Source of the DNA: Arcicella rosea
Lineage (GTDB): Bacteria > Bacteroidota > Bacteroidia > Cytophagales > Spirosomataceae
Direction: 5' to 3'
DNA: 64,000 nt
Assembly: GCF_014204325.1 (NCBI RefSeq)
Contig: NZ_JACHKT010000022.1
Span: 34,708-98,707, forward strand
Position numbers and translations under genes: made by a program. Positions 7,700 to 17,630 of the stretch are shown piece after piece. Each line of letters starts with the position of its first letter. Position 1 is the first letter of the stretch. Under the pieces are notes generated by a model that had not been told where the DNA came from, did not search any database, and worked only from the letters and a program-made list of their open reading frames with translations.

Positions 7700-9517
7700 T
7701 TATTGCAATTTGAATGGTAAAAACCAGTTGTCTTTGTTCATCAGTTTGCTTCTTACGGCTGCTGCATTGGGGTTATTGGCTTTTCTTAATTTGTCATATA
7801 CTTTGTCTGCCAAGAAAGTTGGGTCTTCTCTACGAAGTGCCACTCTTACTAAATCGCCCCAACGGTGTCCTTCAAAAGCTAATTCTAAAGCACCTTCTTC
7901 AATGATTGAGTTTTCAATAGCAATAGTACTGTCGCCAACTACGGTAGTATTTTTCAACATGGCTCTTCCTCTGATTCCCGTCGCTAAGTGCCAAGATGAA
8001 CGATAACGTACTGGTGCATCGCCGTTTCTAGCATCAAAGTCGAATGGAGGAACATCAAAAGTATTCATCAAATTAGTTTTATCCGTGGCAGTACCGTTAT
8101 ATACTGTTGCAACTCCGCTGTTTAATAAAGCAAAAGCTAACTTTCTACGTCCTTCACGGTTGGCAGCTTCAGCAAATTTCAAGTGTACATTGGCTGCTCT
8201 GTTCAAGAACCAACGTCCATTTTTTTCTTGCAAACTTTTCCCTACTAACGAAATTACAGAACCCGTCAAGTTCGGATTCAAGTAGTTATAAAGGTATTTA
8301 TACACTACTGGTTTGCCATTAACTGTTTTGTAAGACATCTTTCCACGAGCATCAAAATTGAAGTTGTTCGTTTGTGTTTGCGAATTCCACATATCTTGTA
8401 CTTGTTGCGAAGGCTGTAATAAATATTTACCGCCTACATTCGAGAACAATTCTACGAAAGGATTTTCAGGTAAAAACTTATTGTCGAAAGGTAATAACCA
8501 AAGCCATTCTGGGTCACGAGAAATGTTGGAAGTATTCGATACGCCATTGTAAATAGTATTCGAGCGGTCACGGGCGAAGATTGAACGCCAACCAGTGTTG
8601 TTGTTATCAAGCAATCTGTTTTCATCATTGATGTTGGCATCATAACTTACTGCGATTTGCCCCATACTTGTGCTGACTTGTCCACGAGTAATTTTGTATA
8701 AATGATACCAAACGTTAATATCAGTTGCTTCAAAACCAAGGCGGTCGGATGTTGTCATAATGTATTTATACATCGTAGCCGCTTTGGTAAATTGATTGTC
8801 CCACAAGTACAAATCTCCCAATAAAATAGTTTTATTAATGAAGAAAGTAGTAGGCGAGTAGCCATCCACGTTGTTTGAAACGAAGGTATTATCCAAAGTA
8901 TAAGGGTCAAGATATACACTTGGAATCGTTTCCATATCCGTAATAAGTTGCTTAATCATTTCCTTTAAAGGAATAGCAGGTTTACTTGCAATGGCTGATA
9001 CATCACCAATTTTTTCAATTGATTCTGTGATGTATGGAACACTGTTGTAGTGAATTGCTAATTGTAAATAAATCCAACTTCTTAAAGCAATTACATCGGC
9101 ATAACGTTGGTTGTATTCTGCTCTTTTGATTTTGTTGGTTTCAACCATTATCTTGAAATTCTTCAAGATGTCGTTACAGTTAAGAATTAATTCATAATAC
9201 GGGCGAGGGTTCGCATAAGCATTACTTTCTGTAACATTATGGTTATTGATTTCACGCAAGGCTACGTCGGCATTATCAGTAACATCTAGCAAATCTGCAC
9301 GGAGTTCATTTAATACAACATACTGTTTGGCAAGGGTCGAAAACTTACCATATAAGCCAATGATGGCAGCATCTGCATCGAAAATATCACGATACATTTG
9401 TTGGCTAGTGAGTGCTTCTTCAGGGTCGAGGTCGAACACTTCTTTACAAGAACTACCAACCCATACACAAGAAAGTACAGCTAGATTGAAGATTATTTTT
9501 CTAAACATTGATTTCAT
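7700..9517 (-). CDS. SusD/RagB-family outer-membrane substrate-binding lipoprotein
   Basis: A 605-residue protein with a lipoprotein signal ending at C24 (VGSSCK). The N-terminal DLDPEEALTSQQMYRDIFDADAA segment is typical of SusD mature N-termini. The TPR-like helical scaffold includes RSWIYLQLAIHY, and the C-terminus has ALELAFEGHRWGDLVR, matching the conserved SusD 'E-FEG-R--DL-R' motif. SusD proteins cap the SusC channel and bind the substrate at the cell surface. It is the last gene of the operon, 60 bp after the SusC partner and just before a strong terminator. The substrate is unknown; no polysaccharide lyase or hydrolase gene is in the operon. Confidence 0.92.
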   Translation of the reverse strand: MKSMFRKIIFNLAVLSCVWVGSSCKEVFDLDPEEALTSQQMYRDIFDADAAIIGLYGKFSTLAKQYVVLNELRADLLDVTDNADVALREINNHNVTESNAYANPRPYYELILNCNDILKNFKIMVETNKIKRAEYNQRYADVIALRSWIYLQLAIHYNSVPYITESIEKIGDVSAIASKPAIPLKEMIKQLITDMETIPSVYLDPYTLDNTFVSNNVDGYSPTTFFINKTILLGDLYLWDNQFTKAATMYKYIMTTSDRLGFEATDINVWYHLYKITRGQVSTSMGQIAVSYDANINDENRLLDNNNTGWRSIFARDRSNTIYNGVSNTSNISRDPEWLWLLPFDNKFLPENPFVELFSNVGGKYLLQPSQQVQDMWNSQTQTNNFNFDARGKMSYKTVNGKPVVYKYLYNYLNPNLTGSVISLVGKSLQEKNGRWFLNRAANVHLKFAEAANREGRRKLAFALLNSGVATVYNGTATDKTNLMNTFDVPPFDFDARNGDAPVRYRSSWHLATGIRGRAMLKNTTVVGDSTIAIENSIIEEGALELAFEGHRWGDLVRVALRREDPTFLADKVYDKLRKANNPNAAAVRSKLMNKDNWFLPFKLQ

Positions 9518-9577
9518 CTTATTTCGATAATTTTAACGATTAATTATGTCAGTTGACCGAGGGATTTTAGCTTGATA

Positions 9578-12500
9578 TTATAAACCAATTCTAAGCCCTA
9601 AGTGAAATGATTTTTGGATAGGCTCTAAAGTATTGTCAACGCCTTGTCCTACTACTGCATTTGTTGAACTAAATTCTGGATCATAACCAAGGTATTTTGT
9701 GAAAGTCAACACGTTGTTTGCCGCAGCATATACTGTTAAATATTTCAAAACACTTTTGTCGATTGAGAAATTATACGACACTGAAACTGATTTTAATCTG
9801 AAATATGAACCATCTTCAATCCATCTGTTCGAGAAACGTGCATTTTGAACGGGGTCGCCATAAGTAGCTCTTGGAATATCCGTGATTTGTCCTTCGCCTC
9901 TCCAACGAGCAACCATCGCTGCCGATTGATTATTGAAGTTTGCACCAGATTCGATACTTTTACGAGTATAATTATATACTTCATTGCCAGAAACAAAGCT
10001 ACAAAGAGCATCTAAAGTCCAGTTTTTGTAGATAATACGGTTGGTAATACCTCCGTAGAAATCTGGATTTGGATTACCGATAATCTTTCTGTCTTGGTCG
10101 TCGATTACTTTATCGCCATTCAAATCTTCAAATCTAACATCACCACCTTGGAACGGCTTCAAAGAACCATCTGGTAATATCGAAGACAAACCTTCAGCAT
10201 TTGCCTCAGCATTCGAAGCATAAACACCTTTTGAAGTATTACCGAAGAATACATTTGGACTTTCGCCCACACGGCTCAAGAAAGAAGCCTGACCATAGTT
10301 AGAAATAATATCTGCATTGGCGTTTGGTAACTTATCTAATTTAGTTGTTGATTTAGCGATGGTTACACCCAAATCCCATTTCAAATCAGATTTGTTTAAT
10401 AATTTGATGTTCAAACTTGCTTCAACACCCGAAGTACTCATGGCCGAATTGTTTGTCATGACATAACCTACACCTGCTACTGTTGGTAATTTCTCAGCGA
10501 TAATCATGTCTGTAGTTTTGTTGCTGAATACATCAAGACTTAAACCCAAACGTTCGTGAAGAACGCTCATGTCTAAACCTGCATTGAACTTAGAGATATT
10601 CTCCCATTTCAAGTTTGGATTAGCAATGTTTCCACGCACAATTCCTTGAAGACCTAATAAGTTTTGACCAACATAATATTGTTTTGAAGCATAATTACCG
10701 ATGTCATCATTTCCAACACGACCTGTAGAAACACGAAGTTTTAATAAATCGAAAGGTCCATCTGCTAAGAATTGTTCCGAAGAAAGTAACCAAGCTGCCG
10801 ATACCGCAGGCATTACTGCAAAAGGAGTACCGCCAATGCTGACAGCATCGCTCGTAGAAACATCTTTCCCAAAACGAGAAGAAGCGTCCATTGCCATTGT
10901 GAAAGCCAAGAAGTACTTATCAGCATAAGTATAATTTAAGTTGAAATAAGTATTCAACCAGTTATAAGTACCGATACCACCTTGGATATTGTTGTATAAA
11001 ACAGAACCATTGTTTACACTGATTAATTGGTCGGTTGCTGAGTTATAAGCCAATACTTTGTCTTGCTCTATTTTAGAGCTAATAAAACGTAAACCCACAC
11101 GACCAGAAAGCTCATGAACGTTTTTGAATGTTTTATTGAAAGCTAAATACGTTTCGTTAGATACATTAAACAAACGTTTTGTTTGTGAACTCAACTGGTT
11201 TAATGCCAATACATTTTTAAGGGTATCACTTACTAAACCATAGTTAGGAATAAAGCGGTTTTCTTTGACTTTATCGAAAGTAACTGCAATGTTCGTTCCT
11301 AGTTTGAAAGCATTTGAGATGGCATATTGGAAATCAATCACCCCAAAGAAACGATAAGCTTTATTTCCACCCAAAGTACTCGTAGCAGCCACAGCAGGGT
11401 TCCCCACCGAGAATATATCTTCATCAGCCAAGAAAGGAGAAAAAATCCCTTGGCTTGAAACACTATAATCTGTTAAGATTGGTGCTTTGATTAAGGCTAA
11501 GTAAAGAGGATTTGTTTTAGAGGCAAATCCGAAATCTTTGGTTTCAGCTTCATTGTATGAGAAACTCAATTTAGCTGCGGCTGTAAGTTTACGGCTTAAG
11601 TTCATATCAGCATTGAAACGAGTACTGTATTTCTCTAAAGTTGAACCAGCAACACCATTTTTATTACTTAAATAGTTTACCGAAAGGGCATATTTTGCAA
11701 TGTTATCACCACCCGTTACACGTAAATACATGTTAGTAAGCGGTTTACTTGCCATTACTTTTTTCTGCCAGTCGGTATCGTTATGATAAGTATAATAATC
11801 AGGGTTCGACTTGTTGTCATTCATGTAAGGCAAACTTTCCATTTGTGCATTTGAATAACCAGCCGAAGAAAGAATATCTGTTAAATAACTTCTATAACTA
11901 TTGGCATTCATTACAGGCAAATTTTCAGGAGCAGCGTTCACTCCACCATACATAGCGAAGTCAATTTTTGTTCCTAATTCTTTTGCTCTTGAAGTCGTAA
12001 TCATGATAACTCCATTAGCAGCTTTTGTACCATAAATTGCCGATGCCGAAGCGTCTTTCAGTACTGTAATATTACTGATGTCTCTTACATCAATATAAGA
12101 CAATGGATTATCGAAGTAGTTGTTATTCAATGAACTACCATAAATACCAGCATCATAAATAACGTTATCAATCACATACAAAGGACGGTTTGTTCCTTGG
12201 ATAGAATTTAAACCACGTAAAGTAGTGAAGCTTCCTGCATTTGTAGTACCTGAATAACGAGTAGCGTTTAAGCCTGCTACTCTTCCTTGTAAATAACTAT
12301 CGGGAGAATCCGTAATTCTTGCCCAAGCGTCAGGAATTGCCAAAGCACTAGCAGCACCCACAACACGTTTCCCTGTTGAAGTACCAGAAGGTAATCCAAA
12401 AGATTTTTCAAGTCCTGATTGATCTTGAATCGTAATCGTGATTTTACTGCGTTTAGCAACTGCTATTTCAGTACTTTCATAGCCCGGACATTCTACAGAA

Positions 12501-12799
12501 ATGGAAACTTTTGGACTAGGTACACTTAGTTTAAAAGTTCCGTCTTCAGCAGTAATGGCAGAAGTCATGTTTTTGAAATAAACCCTAGCACCCGTTACAG
12601 GTTTTCCAGTAGAAGCACTAATGACTACACCTGAAATTTCGGTATTATATCTCGGAAGAATTTTTACTACTTCCTGAATTTTAGTTTCCTGTGCCTGTAC
12701 AGCAGAGCCGCACATCATGATTCCACAAAAAGACGCTAAAGCAACTGTCGTTTTGGGGAATGCTTGTATATTTTGTATGAAATACTTCATTTGAATCAT
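9578..12799 (-). CDS. SusC/RagA-family TonB-dependent transporter
   Basis: About 1073 residues. The frame is open from 12880, but that would overlap the upstream gene. ATGs at 12799 and 12790 (MKYFIQNIQAF..., with a signal peptide ending near VQAQ) are the likely starts. Domains: a carboxypeptidase-regulatory-like domain (ISGVVISASTGKPVTGARVYFKN), a TonB plug (SYLQGRVAGLNATR, TTLRGLNSIQGTNRPLYVID, ITVLKDASASAIYG) and a long beta-barrel to the C-terminal HLGLRIGL. It is paired with the SusD-like gene downstream and is probably the import channel of a SusCD complex. Confidence 0.92.
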   Translation of the reverse strand: MIQMKYFIQNIQAFPKTTVALASFCGIMMCGSAVQAQETKIQEVVKILPRYNTEISGVVISASTGKPVTGARVYFKNMTSAITAEDGTFKLSVPSPKVSISVECPGYESTEIAVAKRSKITITIQDQSGLEKSFGLPSGTSTGKRVVGAASALAIPDAWARITDSPDSYLQGRVAGLNATRYSGTTNAGSFTTLRGLNSIQGTNRPLYVIDNVIYDAGIYGSSLNNNYFDNPLSYIDVRDISNITVLKDASASAIYGTKAANGVIMITTSRAKELGTKIDFAMYGGVNAAPENLPVMNANSYRSYLTDILSSAGYSNAQMESLPYMNDNKSNPDYYTYHNDTDWQKKVMASKPLTNMYLRVTGGDNIAKYALSVNYLSNKNGVAGSTLEKYSTRFNADMNLSRKLTAAAKLSFSYNEAETKDFGFASKTNPLYLALIKAPILTDYSVSSQGIFSPFLADEDIFSVGNPAVAATSTLGGNKAYRFFGVIDFQYAISNAFKLGTNIAVTFDKVKENRFIPNYGLVSDTLKNVLALNQLSSQTKRLFNVSNETYLAFNKTFKNVHELSGRVGLRFISSKIEQDKVLAYNSATDQLISVNNGSVLYNNIQGGIGTYNWLNTYFNLNYTYADKYFLAFTMAMDASSRFGKDVSTSDAVSIGGTPFAVMPAVSAAWLLSSEQFLADGPFDLLKLRVSTGRVGNDDIGNYASKQYYVGQNLLGLQGIVRGNIANPNLKWENISKFNAGLDMSVLHERLGLSLDVFSNKTTDMIIAEKLPTVAGVGYVMTNNSAMSTSGVEASLNIKLLNKSDLKWDLGVTIAKSTTKLDKLPNANADIISNYGQASFLSRVGESPNVFFGNTSKGVYASNAEANAEGLSSILPDGSLKPFQGGDVRFEDLNGDKVIDDQDRKIIGNPNPDFYGGITNRIIYKNWTLDALCSFVSGNEVYNYTRKSIESGANFNNQSAAMVARWRGEGQITDIPRATYGDPVQNARFSNRWIEDGSYFRLKSVSVSYNFSIDKSVLKYLTVYAAANNVLTFTKYLGYDPEFSSTNAVVGQGVDNTLEPIQKSFHLGLRIGL

Positions 12800-12821
12800 C
12801 GTTAAATTATTATGTAGCTCA

Positions 12822-14282
12822 CTAAAGAACTGGTACAAGTTTGATATAGTCGAGTGCCATCGCATTGACCCCGTTGGCAACCAAATACATATTCAATGTA
12901 CCATAAGTACCGACGGTATATTCTCCTAGCAATTGTTCTGTATAATTCTTCGAAGGCATGGCAACCGTTGGATAAGCAAAAGTAGGAGAGCTTAAAGAAC
13001 CCATTGCTAACTTTTGATTGATAAGGAAAGCTGCTGTTTCTCCTGTTGCAGTGTTTGAATTGTACAAATCGTTTACAGCTACCCAATACACTTTGTATTT
13101 AATAGATGGTGTTTCAGGAGCTACATATCTTAACCAAAAACCTGTATTAGCATGTCCTACCACAAAAACTGATTTGAAACTTGTATTGGTTAATGGGTTT
13201 AATAAGGTTCTTGTAGCGATGGCAGTAGATGCTAAACTTGAAGCAGTAGGCATTCTAGCAATATAATTTTCACCTTGAACGATGATTGGTTTAAATTTTT
13301 CACTAACATTCACGTTGATTTTTCCTAATACGTGAACTGTACCATTACTTACTTTGAAACTTTGAGTGATGGCAGATTTATCAATCGTATAGTTTACATC
13401 AAATTTAGATTTGATAGCCGTTGGAAGTTGCTCAAGCGAATATTCCCCTTCAATCACCAAATCTTTGATGGTTTCATAAGCTGCTTTTCTATAAGTACTA
13501 TCAGCAGTACTTGTTTTGTAATAAGGCGATAGCTTATTTACTTCCTGCGTGAAAACATCATTCGGTAATAAGAAATAAGTATATCTTTTTGATTCATCAC
13601 CTAAATCATATACTTTTTCGGTAAAGGAATTTACAGATTGAAAACCCGTTCCCGGACGATACACTGGCTGACCTGTTGTAGCACTGATACTATCAACAAT
13701 CGCAGTGTTAGGGTTGAATACTTGTGTTGTAAGATTTACGATAGCCGAACTTTGTAATGAAGTTGCTTGAGTAGCATTTACATAAGCCCAAAGAGAAGGC
13801 AATACTTGAACTGCACTACCAATAACATGCAATACACCGTTTCCTACATATTTATTAGCAGAAGTAATGGCAGCTGTAGCAAAAACATCCTTGCCGAAGC
13901 TTGCATATTTTCCATTTAATAAACCTACTAATTCTGATGTTTGAGTTGATGGCATTACGTGGCTTTGCAAAGCAATATGATTACCCACAAAAGCTTTTAA
14001 AGCCGCTGTGTCATTGATAATTGTAATGCTTAAATTAGCCAAAGCGTCGTTTGTTGGTGCCCAAACAGTATAATTTTTAGAAGAAGAAATTACTTTATCG
14101 TAACCAGATTTTTCTAAAAGTTCTTTGAATTTACTCAAGTTGGTTTGTGTGCTAATTTCAGCATATAATGATTTTCCTAAATCATCATTTTCTGAAACCA
14201 AGCGGTCGTCCCAAGTCTTACATGAGGCTAGGATAATACCGCAAGTAGCAATGAGCAAAAAGTATAAATATCTTATTTTCAT
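12822..14282 (-). CDS. lipoprotein with two fasciclin (FAS1) domains
   Basis: A 486-residue protein with a lipoprotein signal (LASCK, C21). FAS1 domain 1 covers about residues 45-165: LSKFKELLEKSGYDKVI, YTVWAPTNDAL, then the closing NGVLHVIGSAVQVLP. Domain 2 covers about 215-335: YTYFLLPNDVF and GTVHVLGKINV. The C-terminal ~150 residues are a beta-rich segment without a recognised fold. FAS1 domains mediate adhesion or ligand contact. The gene sits between another FAS1 lipoprotein gene and a SusC gene on the same strand with short gaps (35 bp and about 22 bp), so the protein is probably a surface accessory of the transporter complex. Confidence 0.85.
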   Translation of the reverse strand: MKIRYLYFLLIATCGIILASCKTWDDRLVSENDDLGKSLYAEISTQTNLSKFKELLEKSGYDKVISSSKNYTVWAPTNDALANLSITIINDTAALKAFVGNHIALQSHVMPSTQTSELVGLLNGKYASFGKDVFATAAITSANKYVGNGVLHVIGSAVQVLPSLWAYVNATQATSLQSSAIVNLTTQVFNPNTAIVDSISATTGQPVYRPGTGFQSVNSFTEKVYDLGDESKRYTYFLLPNDVFTQEVNKLSPYYKTSTADSTYRKAAYETIKDLVIEGEYSLEQLPTAIKSKFDVNYTIDKSAITQSFKVSNGTVHVLGKINVNVSEKFKPIIVQGENYIARMPTASSLASTAIATRTLLNPLTNTSFKSVFVVGHANTGFWLRYVAPETPSIKYKVYWVAVNDLYNSNTATGETAAFLINQKLAMGSLSSPTFAYPTVAMPSKNYTEQLLGEYTVGTYGTLNMYLVANGVNAMALDYIKLVPVL

Positions 14283-14317
14283 TTGAATTTCTTTTAATGT
14301 TTTAAAACTGACTGCAA

Positions 14318-15979
14318 TTATTCAGCAATTAAAGTACCATCGGGTAAATGGCGTGGACTCAACTGGTTTTGATCGATAGGAATAAATTGAATCATATCGA
14401 TATTGTTAGGTGAATGTGTACCATTGATTGCTGTCAAACGGAAAAGGTGTCTGTCGGTTGTTTTAATGTCAATTGTTCCAAGCAAACGACCCGCAGCGTT
14501 GATGTCAGTTCCAGGCGACATGTATCTTTTCCAACCTAATGACTCTAATTCTCCAGAAGATAAATTTGGAACTTGGTCAATAAATAAGAATGGACGAGTA
14601 AGCGTTTCGCCATCAACAGCACCCGTACAAGTAATGGTAAAACTGTTTGAAGTACGTTGACGTCTGTAGCACATCCATACTTTGTATTTTCCTTTTGGAA
14701 TGATGGGTGTTCTCATTTCTAACCATAAGTTTCTACTTGGTACACCCATTGGAACTTGTAGATAATCTCTTTTGGCAGCGTTTTCAGAACCTGCATACAC
14801 ATAAGTAGGAGGGAAGGTGGCATTTGCCCATTTAATATCATTTAATACTGTACCAACTGGGAAACCGTAAGTTCTCTTTCCATAAAAACTGGTAAGTTTT
14901 TTGATTTCAGGGAAATCGCAAACATCCCAGTCGATTCTAATTGGCAATCTTAATTTTACGCCATAATGCCCTAAAGTGCTGTGGAGTACGCCATTAGTGG
15001 CAGTGTTGTCGCTTAATGTACGAGATAATTCAACGCCTAATTCTCTGACACCATTAAAAATATCATCGTTCAATAATACCGTTTGTCCTTCAAGTTTTGA
15101 ACTTACAACAGTAGGTTCTGTCGATACTTTTGTGATGTGTGAAGTAGCAGTAATAATATCTCCTAGATATTTTGCACCGTCTAAAATATGATAAGCCACA
15201 AAAATATTAAGGCTGTCAGATTTTAATTTAGGGTTTCCAGATTTAGAATACCTTGCTTTTAATTGAGCATAATTTGTAAATCCTGCTTTTGTTAATACCG
15301 TGTTTGGTTCTGCCACTAAAGTCATAAAACGTTTATCCAAATTCTCATTGACTATATTCAAAGAATCAAAATATCCCGTTTCTTTTAATGCCTGAGTGAA
15401 AATAGAGTAATCTGCATTGGCTTCTATTAGTTGAGCAATTGTTTTGGTAGCTGGTTTTAACACGCCATCTAAAATATGTAACATTCCGTTACCTGTTCTG
15501 ATGTTTGATTCAACAATATTTGCTTGGCGATTCAATGTATAACTTGAACCATTTGTTCCGTTTGTTACACCAGAAAGTAAATACTGACCATACATGGTAA
15601 CCAATGGTAATTTGCCGTCTTTGAAGGAACTCGTAGTAAGCGTATCTCTAATCACATGGATTTTCACAATGCCTTGAGCTTCCTCTTTTGTAAGCTGGTC
15701 AGCTGTCTTTCCGATTTGTGTTAAATATGCTTTTACGGCTGTATTGTTTGGAGCAAACATGGTATATGCACCATAAGCATCCAAGAAACTGTCGTAACCA
15801 GATTTGTCAATAATACTTGCAAAATCAGAATACTTCTCTGGATACTTCTGTAAATAACTATAAAGGTTGGCATCACCTGTGGTGGTTTCAACAATAGTTA
15901 TATCCGAACAGCTCATAATACTTAGTCCTAATAAAAGACCAAGCAATGGGAATGTGAGCGATTGTATTAACTTTTTCAT
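14318..15979 (-). CDS. lipoprotein with two fasciclin (FAS1) domains
   Basis: A 553-residue protein with a lipoprotein signal (IMSCSD, C24). FAS1 domain 1 contains YSDFASIIDKSGYDSFL, YTMFAPNNTAV and GMLHILDGVLKP. Domain 2 contains YSIFTQALKETGYFDSL, LVAEPNTVL and TNGVLHSTLGHYGVKLRLP. The C-terminal ~200 residues look beta-sandwich-like (KYKVWMCYRRQRTSNSF, HLFRLTAINGTHSPNNIDMI) and could be a ligand-binding module; this is inference. The gene follows a SusD gene by about 100 bp and precedes the next FAS1 gene by 35 bp. Confidence 0.85.
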   Translation of the reverse strand: MKKLIQSLTFPLLGLLLGLSIMSCSDITIVETTTGDANLYSYLQKYPEKYSDFASIIDKSGYDSFLDAYGAYTMFAPNNTAVKAYLTQIGKTADQLTKEEAQGIVKIHVIRDTLTTSSFKDGKLPLVTMYGQYLLSGVTNGTNGSSYTLNRQANIVESNIRTGNGMLHILDGVLKPATKTIAQLIEANADYSIFTQALKETGYFDSLNIVNENLDKRFMTLVAEPNTVLTKAGFTNYAQLKARYSKSGNPKLKSDSLNIFVAYHILDGAKYLGDIITATSHITKVSTEPTVVSSKLEGQTVLLNDDIFNGVRELGVELSRTLSDNTATNGVLHSTLGHYGVKLRLPIRIDWDVCDFPEIKKLTSFYGKRTYGFPVGTVLNDIKWANATFPPTYVYAGSENAAKRDYLQVPMGVPSRNLWLEMRTPIIPKGKYKVWMCYRRQRTSNSFTITCTGAVDGETLTRPFLFIDQVPNLSSGELESLGWKRYMSPGTDINAAGRLLGTIDIKTTDRHLFRLTAINGTHSPNNIDMIQFIPIDQNQLSPRHLPDGTLIAE

Positions 15980-16081
15980 TTGTTTATTTTTTTAATATCT
16001 CCAAAATCATCTTTAAAAAATAGCATACTACAATTAGAATAATTGGCTATTAATCAACCGTTTGTATTGTTATTCAGATGT

Positions 16082-17584
16082 TTACTTATAAAATGGATTT
16101 TGTACCAAGAGCGTATTGGTTTGAATTTCGTATTGATAAATTGGCAAATAATGGCTGTTGGGGTCTTTGATTTTTGCGATAGCCGATTGTTGTCTTTCAC
16201 TAGGTACACTTCTTGCCGTTAGTTCAATCAATAAGTCGATACGTTTGTAATTACTTCTTTTCGCATTTCTAAGCATATCAAACCAACGTTTTCCTTCAAA
16301 AGCGAATTCTCTGGCACGTTCCTCTAAAATATATTCTAATACACCACCAGTACCATCAATATTAGTTGCGTCTGGAGATTTTTCAGTTTGCGGAATCGCC
16401 CATGCTCTTTTTCTAATTTGTGAAACAATGTCCAAGGCTTCTTGACCTCTGTTCAATAATGCTAAAGCTTCAGCTTTCATCAAGAGTACATCAGCATAAC
16501 GATACACAATAAAGTTGAAAGGCGTATCACCTGAAAGACGGTTATACTTTGTAATTACACCTGTGGCTGTACTTAAAGAAGCTTCGTCGGCACGAGTATC
16601 AAAATTGGTTGGGTCAATAATATCTTCCGTAAAAAGTGTTTCAGTAACATAAGTAGTTGCTTGGTATCTTCTGAAACCACTCGAAGCCCCCGAACCAAAA
16701 ATGGCATAGAAAGGATAAGTAGCGTTGATAAAGCGAATGGTATAATCGCTACCATATGCTAATTCAAAAATCCCTTCGTTTGAATTTCCTGCTTTAATGG
16801 TATTGAACCATGCCAAACTTCTTTCTTGGTTTGAAACCAAACCAAATTTTGCACTATTGATTACTTTGTTGGTTGCAGCAAGGGCTTCAGTTGGTTTTTC
16901 CATCCATAAATACACATCGGCTTGTAAGGCATTAATCATGTACTTTGTAATTCTGCTATGGTCTTTCTCTCTGTTTCCATAAGTTGTTGGAATGTCCTTT
17001 TCTGCTTCTTCCAAATCTTTTACAATTTGTGCTAAAACTTCCTCTTTCGTATTTTTAGGCAAAGGCACAATTTCGTCGTCACTACTGGTAGCAGATAATT
17101 TCAAAGGCACTTCACCGAATAATCTTACCAAATAGAAATACATCCAAGCTCTCATGGCTTTTGCTTCTGCCACATGCCCTTTCAAAGCTACTTCTGTATA
17201 AGTTTTATCTTTGTCTAAAACACTTGGTGCAAAGGCAATGACGGTATTACTGTAATTGATAATACGGTAGAAATCACGCCAGTCGGTCAAAGGGTTAGTC
17301 GGAAGAATATTACTATTAATAATATCTAATTCATTATTTGTAATTCTGAAAGAAGTTGTAATCATATCAGCTCTAATTTCGCCGAGGATAAACATTTTTT
17401 CAGGTAATCCATCAATCAAAGACGCATAGGTTCCACCAACGGCAGATTCTACTTGTTCTTTATTTTGCCAGAATCTGCTTTGCACGATTCCGTCTTGTGG
17501 GCTCAAAGCCAACCAACTATCGCAAGAACTTGCCATTAATAGTGAGCTTACACAAATCAGGTTATAAAATATTTTTTTCAACAT
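16082..17584 (-). CDS. SusD/RagB-family outer-membrane substrate-binding lipoprotein
   Basis: A 500-residue protein with a lipoprotein signal ending in ASSCDSWLALSPQDG (C21). Typical SusD features are an N-terminal SRFWQNKEQVESAVGGTYASL segment, AKAMRAWMYFYLVRLFGEVPL, KYMINALQADVYLWM, and a C-terminal EERAREFAFEGKRWFDMLRN, the most conserved SusD motif. It lies 46 bp after the upstream SusC gene and forms the first SusCD pair of the operon. Confidence 0.94.
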   Translation of the reverse strand: MLKKIFYNLICVSSLLMASSCDSWLALSPQDGIVQSRFWQNKEQVESAVGGTYASLIDGLPEKMFILGEIRADMITTSFRITNNELDIINSNILPTNPLTDWRDFYRIINYSNTVIAFAPSVLDKDKTYTEVALKGHVAEAKAMRAWMYFYLVRLFGEVPLKLSATSSDDEIVPLPKNTKEEVLAQIVKDLEEAEKDIPTTYGNREKDHSRITKYMINALQADVYLWMEKPTEALAATNKVINSAKFGLVSNQERSLAWFNTIKAGNSNEGIFELAYGSDYTIRFINATYPFYAIFGSGASSGFRRYQATTYVTETLFTEDIIDPTNFDTRADEASLSTATGVITKYNRLSGDTPFNFIVYRYADVLLMKAEALALLNRGQEALDIVSQIRKRAWAIPQTEKSPDATNIDGTGGVLEYILEERAREFAFEGKRWFDMLRNAKRSNYKRIDLLIELTARSVPSERQQSAIAKIKDPNSHYLPIYQYEIQTNTLLVQNPFYK

Positions 17585-17630
17585 TGTATCTATTATCTAT
17601 ATTGTTGTATCTATCTTGATAAAGCCTCGT

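Noticed and set aside
10701..10928. Opposite-strand open frames within the susC, susD and FAS1 genes
   Set aside because: Antisense shadows of strongly conserved genes with no protein family features.
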